Positions 57,785 to 64,000 of a stretch of 64,000 nucleotides of DNA are shown in pieces. The translations under genes and the position numbers were made by a program. Each line of letters opens with the position of its first letter. Positions within the stretch are counted from its first letter, which is position 1. The stretch comes from Atherinomorus stipes (Eukaryota > Chordata > Actinopteri > Atheriniformes > Atherinidae): the NCBI GenBank assembly GCA_023101725.1, contig JALJCO010007852.1:496001-560000 (forward strand), in the 5' to 3' direction. Under the pieces are notes generated by a model that searched no databases, was not told the origin of the DNA, and worked only from the letters and a program-made list of their open reading frames with translations.

Positions 57785-58513
57785 GCACCTACTGCAGATT
57801 TGTCAGCTTCACATCCATGATGAGAACCTCCTGTTCCACCACATCCCAAAGCTGCTCTGTTGGATTGAGATCTGGTGACTGTGGAGGCCATTTGAGTACA
57901 ATGAACTCATTTTCATGTTCAAAAAACCAGTCTGAGATGATTCCCACTTTATGACATGGCGCGTTATCCTGCTGGAAGTAGCATCAGAGGATGCTACACT
58001 GTGGTCATAAAGGGATGGACATGGTCAGCAACAATACTCAGGTAGGCTGTGGTGGTTAAACCGCCACATTGGTACTAAGGGGCCCAAAGTGGGCCAAGAA
58101 AATCTTTGCCACACCTGTTGCCTTCCTATCAACTAGAACTAGTCTGGCCATTCTCCTCTGACCTCTGACATCAACAAGGCATTTGTGCCCACAGAACTGC
58201 TGCTCACTGGATATTTCCTCTTTTGGGACCATTCTCTGTAAACCCTAAAAATGGTTTTGCAGGAAAATCCCAGTAGATCAGCAGTTTCTGAATTACTCAG
58301 ATCAGCCAGTCTGGCACCAACGACCATGCCACATTCAAAGTCACTAAAATCACCTTTCTTCCCCATTCTGATGCTGGTTTGAACTGCAGCAGATCGTCTT
58401 GACCATGTCTACATGCCTAAATGCATTGACTTGCTGCCATGTGATTGGCTGATTAAAATTTTGCGTTTACAAGCAGTTGGACGGGTGTACCTAATAAAGT
58501 GGCCAGTAAGTGT
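57785..58513 (-). pseudogene. Tc1-like transposase relic with HTH and DDE fragments
   Basis: Minus-strand ATG at 58366 starts MGKKGDFSDFECGMVVGARL..LSNSETADLLGFS..TIFRVYREW, the paired-like helix-turn-helix of Tc1 transposases that binds the terminal repeats. Near 58000-57785 follows QQDNAPCH-like and WPPQSPDLNPTEQLWDVVEQ, the DDE domain. The middle is deleted or shifted. The terminal repeat ACTGGCCACTTTATTAGGTACACC lies at 58508-58485. Frames are broken, so it is inactive. Confidence 0.85.
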
Positions 58514-58536
58514 GTGTGTGTGTGTGTGTGTGTGTT

Positions 58537-58574
<38 letters not shown>

Positions 58575-58579
58575 CATAC

Positions 58580-58656
<77 letters not shown>
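58511..58656. repeat. Compound (GT)n(TA)n(GATA)n microsatellite
   Basis: A GT run (about 58511-58548), TA run (58549-58574) and about 19 GATA units (58579-58656) directly abut the Tc1-like end. Confidence 0.95.
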
Positions 58657-60371
58657 TAATCAAAAGTAAATCAAAATTTCAAAAGTTCCCAATATGCAAT
58701 ATGACTTAATCCATGTCAAACATATTTGGACCAATCAGGTCACAAAATTCAATGAGATAAAGAAATTTAAAAGAGGTAGATGAGTAAAGAAGAAAAAAAA
58801 AAAGAACAAAGTTCATCCCCGACAGAAAATGGACTCATCTTCTGTGGAAAGATGAATCCACATTTTGGCTGTTTTAAGGAAAATATCTGGTTGCTTCGGT
58901 CATTTACAATAAATCCGTGATAAAGCTCACAATGACAAATTTTCTTTGCCACTGTGATACTTGAAAAAAGTCAACAAATTTAACAGATTTTATGAATAAT
59001 ATATTTCAAACAATGCTGAAGTTCTATCATTTAAACAACAAAGAGCAAGATGCAATGTCACATTTTGGTGTAGAATTACATTCTGACATCATCATCACCT
59101 TCATATCACTCAGCATTCTGTACAGCAAGTGTTTAAGCAGCTCTTCTTTAAAAGGTGTCTCAACCCCCACCCCCCATTCTTTACCCAAGCACCCCGTGGT
59201 TTTGTGGTTTGCATGCATGGAGCAGCATATCTGTTGGCGAGGTCTAACAATAAGAAAATGCTGCATTCACAACAATATGAACAATAGCGGGGAACAGTGA
59301 ACCAGTAAAATGTTTATTCAGCACATTAAAGAGTAATGAGTAGCCTCCTCCAATGACTGAGACCACATTACTAACATGCTCACAGTTAAAGGAGGCTCTC
59401 TCCCAGCTTTAATGGGTTACTTGAGTAAACATAAACAACACCATAATGAGCTAAGATCCATATTTTCCTCCTTTTCTGTTGATAAGCAAAAATGGTTCTG
59501 GTAAGCAAAATTAGCCCCTTGCATCTTTAGGCAAAAAGATGTACACATACGAAGCAGTGCACATTGATCCCACACACACACACACAAACACACGCTTGCA
59601 CAGAAACACACTGAACAGGTTTTCTTAGCATACAATTAGCAGCCTACCATTATGCAGCTAATTGCAGTATAACTTTAAAGGCTTGTCCTTCCCTCTTGAT
59701 CCAAAATATCCACTCCAGCTCTGTTGTGCTGTGAGACGTGCAGTAGGGGGGTGGGGGGGTTGGGTTAAGACGGCTGGGGTGTTGGTCTCCTTAACCACAC
59801 AGCTGGCAATGCTCTCATAGTGGCTTGTTTTCACTGCTTCATCAAAAAAACAAGGATCACAACTTTGTCGGCAAAAGACAAGCTTGCAATGTCATCATAT
59901 TTACTGCCATGCGAGTGGAGTTTTTGTTCACACTATCTACATTTTGCTTAGGCAGCCAAAAAGCAGCCTCTTCTCCTGGGCAGCAGGTACATTAAGAGAA
60001 TGGGAGGTGAAATCCCTCGCCTATTAAAAGTGAACATGGTGTGGAATGTAAGCTGTAGGGCAGTGTGGCATTCATACTCATTTCTAGTTTACATCAATTA
60101 ATGCGAATCCTCATTCAGCATTCACTGTGTTCAGATTCAGATAGCTTCAACGGTTTCAGAAAAATTTACATTTGAAAGCTGACTTTGGATTCGGTGAAAT
60201 TCACAGTTTATAATGGGATTTTGTGGAGCAGAACCGGAACCCAGAGAGGAGGAAGATGGAAAAAAATAATCAGAAAAAATATATTTAACTTGCGGCTATG
60301 CCCACAATTTATTAGACAACAAACATAATTTTCCAAAACAATGACAAATTTCTCTCCTTTGTCACAATGTG
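58657..60371. other. No gene seen
   Basis: About 1.7 kb with a (CA)n run at 59573-59594. Frames up to 102 codons overlap on opposite strands without domains. Confidence 0.45.
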
Positions 60372-60379
60372 GCTTTTAC

Positions 60380-61722
60380 TAGGGTTGGGCATCAAGAATC
60401 GAGTATCGATGGGAACCGGGACCAACTCTCCGATTCTTCCCGGTATCATTCAAATTTCCAAATTTCGATTCCTATTTTCGATGCCCAGTCTGCTGAACAC
60501 CATAGTATCCGCTGGATGCAGAACGTTTGTACCAAGTTTCTGGAACACCCGCTTACGTTGATGCACACGGCACAACTCAGCGACTTTGTTGCTAATATTT
60601 AGCAAATTTTCAGACCCTCTGATAACTTTCTTTTAATAAAACCGCTTGTGACGAGTCTAGTGACACTTTTTGGTCTTATTGGAGACTCTTGAGAGCGAGG
60701 TGAAAGAACGTTTTGTTTATTGAGTGTTGCTGAAGCTCCTCCCCCCTCAGAGAGGCTGCAGACACAGCAGGAGATATTTACCTCTACTCCATGAACCAGA
60801 CTGGAAATAAAACTCAAAGCTGCCACTGATCGTCGGATATTAATGCCTCTGAGAGAAGAAAGTGGACAGAAACATGAAATTTAAAGTTCTGTAACATGTA
60901 GTAGACTCTTAATTAGAAAACAGCCAGTTTAAACGTTAATTAAAGTTCTTAGAATTATAAACTTTAACCAGGTCCATTCAAGTTTGGCCAGGGATAATTT
61001 TTACTTCTTTTTCTACATTTATTTTAGTTGAAATGCAATTAAATGCCTTTGGTAAGAACATAAATAGAGCTGGAGTTTACTATATTAATGTCCATGTCTG
61101 TTATTTGATTTTTGTTTTGTTGTCTACAAATAACAAGGTACATTTTTTGGGTTTTTTTTTTACCCTGCCCCTAAACAACATACAACGTAGCTTTTAGACC
61201 TTAAAAATCTGTGTTTGGGGCTCATTTTGATGGCACACCAACATTCATTATGCACATTTTTGAGCCGTCACTGCCCATGTATGATGTAAGATCCCCATCC
61301 GGGATGCAACTGTGACGTTGCAGCTGACTATTGGTTGTACGCCACGTCACTTACTAGCAAATGGATATGAACCAGATATGAACACCGCGGGTGTTTTGAA
61401 CACGCATCATGTCAGATTCAGTAAAGAAATGCAAGGTCCGAAACATTGCCGGAGGAAGAGAGGAAAAGAAAGAGAGGAAGGGACAGAACAAGAGTCAAGA
61501 TAAGACTTTCTTTTACTGGTTGGCGTGAATCGCAGTACAGGTATGATACAAGATGGATGCTAGTTTAGCCGTGAATAGGGGGCGCGTCACTGAGGAAACT
61601 GCTTAAAGTTCCGTTGTGTTTCTTTAAAAGAATCGGAATTGAGAATCGTTCGGAACCAGAATCAAAAGAAGGGAATCGAATCGGAACCCAAATCGTTAAA
61701 ATTCAAACGCTGCCCAACTCTA
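60380..61722. mobile_element. hAT element with perfect 8-bp duplication
   Basis: Identical octamers GCTTTTAC at 60372-60379 and 61723-61730 flank ends TAGGGTTGGGCA and TGCCCAACTCTA. Subterminal GAATCGAGTATCGATGGGAACC and AATCGGAATTGAGAATCG repeats lie at both ends. 1343 bp with no BED or catalytic motifs; part of the interior is related to 36421-36620. ORF 61388-61503 (basic, KERKGQNK) is unsupported. Confidence 0.92.
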
Positions 61723-61730
61723 GCTTTTAC

Positions 61731-62980
61731 TGTATAACAATCACATGCAAACTTTATGTCCCAGAAGCTTCTGAGAACCAGAAATGCCTTCAAACTGCCC
61801 ATTAGACTTCCTCGTTGAATCAGAAGGTTTCTCCAAAAAAGATGAAGTTGGGGTACATTCACACCAGGATGGTCTAGGGACTCAGTCTCATTGTCTACAA
61901 GACGTTTTTCGATTTTTGTTTTGTTTTAACCTCGGCTTCTTCGAACTGTTTGCTTTGTTTTTCCTCCTGCCCAAACAATTATCTATCCCACTTCCTTCTT
62001 CTTCTTCTTGATGCCTTATTGTGGGCAGCAAACTTGTCTATGCACTGGATTGTCCTATGGTCCATTTGCAAGTGAACCGAGATCCCTGGCAAGGAAAACT
62101 TATCAAAGTGCAGCATATACCATGCTGATCAGACTGGTTAAATAACCTTTTGCTGGTTTGTTATTCATTTTAAATGCTTGTGTGATTGAGTGAATTGGAA
62201 AAATCCAGCTGTGGCAGAATCATTCTGCTTTGAAACGCTAGTGGTTTGACAGGTGACAGGAGAAAGCATTTAGGAAGCTTGTGCCTTTTTAGGCAGATTA
62301 GATTTGCGGGTGCACAGCGGTTGTTTTAGGGGGCAGTGCCCCTCTTCCCCCTGCCAGCCTTGTTTTGAAGACGTGGTGTTAGCTGAGTCAGGGGAAACAC
62401 TGTGAACATCCAGCATACATACACCCCTCTTCACTGTGATTTTTTTTCTGCATTTTCTGCAGACTGGGGGATTTATTAGTTTCCCCTCTGCATCTTAAAA
62501 AAATCCAAAATAGGTCCAGACATCCAACTGTGTCCTTTTAAAGGCAGAAAAAACATCCAAAGCACTGCCTATGCAGTGCCTATGTGGCCTTCCATGTGTT
62601 TAGAGGCCAAACCTTGCATGCTGTGAACGCACAACTGTGTCTGGGGGGCCGCTGCTGCTTTTCCAGCCAAGGAATAGTATCACCATAAGTTTTTCTAAGT
62701 GCGATAATCAAACCATAAATATTACTGGATGCTGCCTCCAACGCTGCTGTCCATTGGAGCAATACATTAGCTCGGCCGCCATCTTAGGCAGGGGAAAGCC
62801 GCGTCTACTCATTGCATTAGTCAGTGTAGGCAGATCTATCTCTGATTAAATACACCAAAACTGATTCAATTTTCAACCAATTTCCAAGCTGTTTGGTTTA
62901 TTATATATATCTGACATTTATGACAAAGCATAAACATCAGATGAATGAGTTATCTTAAGTACCTGAATAATGCATACAGT
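61731..62980. other. No gene seen
   Basis: Mixed DNA with a (TTC)n run near 61994-62009. ACATTCACACCAGGATGG near 61856 is similar to the ends at 13080 and 49280. Confidence 0.4.
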
Positions 62981-62985
62981 GATTT

Positions 62986-63062
62986 TATAGCCTGGCACAC
63001 CAGCGTGACCAGCACTATGTATGAGACACATAGCGCTGGTCAGGCTGGTGTGCAAGGCTATA
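62986..63062. mobile_element. 77-bp hairpin MITE
   Basis: TATAGCCTGGCACACCAGCG and its inverse pair over about 34 bases around a 7-base loop (ATGAGAC). GATTT(TAT) directly repeats at 62981-62988 and 63063-63070, so a 5-8 bp target duplication is likely. Confidence 0.8.
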
Positions 63063-63114
63063 GATTTTATGATTATTTTTATTTTATTTTTTTATTATTT
63101 GAAAAAAAATCCTG

Positions 63115-63134
63115 ATCTCTCTCTCTCTCTCTCT

Positions 63135-63166
<32 letters not shown>

Positions 63167-63196
63167 TATGTATATATATATAAACTTATATGTATA

Positions 63197-63271
<75 letters not shown>

Positions 63272-63298
63272 ATATATAGACTTCAATATAGATATAGA
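63115..63298. repeat. (TC)n(TA)n(TATC)n compound microsatellite
   Basis: TC run 63115-63134, TA run 63135-63160 with interruptions to about 63195, and about 18 TATC units to 63271. Confidence 0.95.
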
Positions 63299-63866
63299 TA
63301 TAGATGTGGTAGTAGAGCACAAATATAATAAATTAAGAGATAAGCTACAATTAAAATCATAAAACAGAACAAAACTCTCAAATTTTATTCATTTTCTGTT
63401 GTAGTAAAAACTGCAAATTTGAACCAATAAAATCAGGTTGAATGTACCATAACAACAGAATAATCCATGTGAATTTATTCATTCTCTTCATGCCCATCAT
63501 ACAGTTTTGCTTCAGGTAAGTGTGAGCTGATTTTGTTGTCTCAGCTACCAGGTCAGTGTAATTTTTTTTTTTTTTTCACAGGGCCTTTATCAGGTTTGTA
63601 TTTCTGGTACTGTAAGTCTAGTTAAATAAAAAGTATTCTACATTATTCGGGTACTTAAACTCATTCATCTGATGTTTAAAAAATGTCTTCTCAGAATATT
63701 GCATTTTAACATCAAGGATGTGACACTTATTAACGAAGTTTTAAATGTTTATGTGAGGATAAATTAAAAAAAAGAAACATTTTTAACCATTTCTCTTATA
63801 CGCATGTAGTGAGCACTTAAATATTTTGATGATGTGAGAAATTGTTATGATACAAACTTTGCAAAA
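63299..63866. other. AT-rich DNA, no gene
   Basis: A poly-T run at 63562-63576. The THAP homology to the right does not continue leftward past about 63866. Confidence 0.5.
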
Positions 63867-64000
63867 ACGGTGAGGGAAAGTAAAGCTAGATGGCATCACT
63901 CCTTTCAAACGAGTTGACTGTCCAGTTCTGTCAAAGTCTTCGGGTCTGAAATGACAGCTGTAGACAGCTGAACAATCTTTCGGCATGAAGTCTCTCCTCC
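63867..64000 (-). pseudogene. THAP-domain fragment, cut by the window edge
   Basis: On the minus strand, entering from the right edge, the frame reads RRDFMPKDCSAVYSCHFRPEDFD, then RTGQSTRLKG and VMPSSFTFP. This is the second half of a THAP zinc-binding domain (..CS.HFRPEDF..LK..AVPSIF). The zinc-ligand Cys of C-x2-H is Tyr here (YSCH), and AVP is VMP, so it is likely decayed; the first Cys pair lies outside the window. It may belong to a THAP gene or a P-element-like transposon. No splice donor is obvious. Confidence 0.6.

Noticed and set aside
1..64000. CRISPR array, phage or bacterial operon
   Set aside because: No regularly spaced direct repeats with unique spacers, no bacterial coding density and no ribosome-binding-site pattern; the sequence is eukaryotic.

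Overview
The window looks like a repeat-dense, gene-poor stretch of a teleost fish genome. The evidence is the mix of Tc1-like DNA transposon relics, hAT elements with 8-bp target duplications, tRNA-headed SINEs, many palindromic MITE-like elements, (GATA)n/(TA)n/(CA)n microsatellites, and AT-rich DNA with no operon structure. I find no intact host protein-coding gene, no rRNA, no functional tRNA gene and no CRISPR array. The family names come from terminal repeats, target duplications and translated motifs read by eye; no database was searched. The species cannot be named.

Layout. 0-5 kb: a very long inverted repeat (about 608-bp arms, 151-3490) around a GGTAT satellite, then a hAT-like element. 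5-15 kb: mostly unique AT-rich DNA with a GC-rich patch at 7.4-7.7 kb that could be a first exon, plus retroelement tails. 15-24 kb: two hAT elements, a Tc1-like transposase pseudogene interrupted by two odd insertions, and a frameshifted THAP zinc-finger relic. 24-32 kb: mostly unique sequence, a palindromic MITE at 26.9 kb, and a cluster of nested inverted repeats at 28.5-30.4 kb. 32-39 kb: a SINE with a perfect 14-bp duplication, then a foldback element with a tRNA-like sequence in each arm nested inside a TTAA-flanked inverted-repeat element, then hAT debris with a BED-finger transposase relic next to an unrecognised exon-like coding fragment. 39-53 kb: Tc1-like relics, an uninterrupted copy of the TTAA-flanked element, a Harbinger-like candidate, a suspicious homopolymer-rich patch and a 79-bp hAT MITE with perfect 8-bp duplications. 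53-64 kb: a terminal-inverted-repeat element carrying a 41-residue ORF and a tandem repeat with palindromic GTTGCY..GCAAC sites, a Tc1-like relic with HTH and DDE fragments, another hAT with a perfect duplication, a small hairpin MITE, and a THAP-domain fragment cut by the right edge.

The pieces do not form a pathway. They record successive transposon insertions: a SINE beside an inverted-repeat element, that element split by a foldback element, and a hAT abutting a coding fragment. The best leads for something undescribed are the foldback element with two tRNA-like sequences (33078-34291), the promoter-like long-arm element (151-3490), the coding relic at 38692-39036, the 54.1-54.8 kb element and the two THAP relics. 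I see no convincing new multi-gene system.
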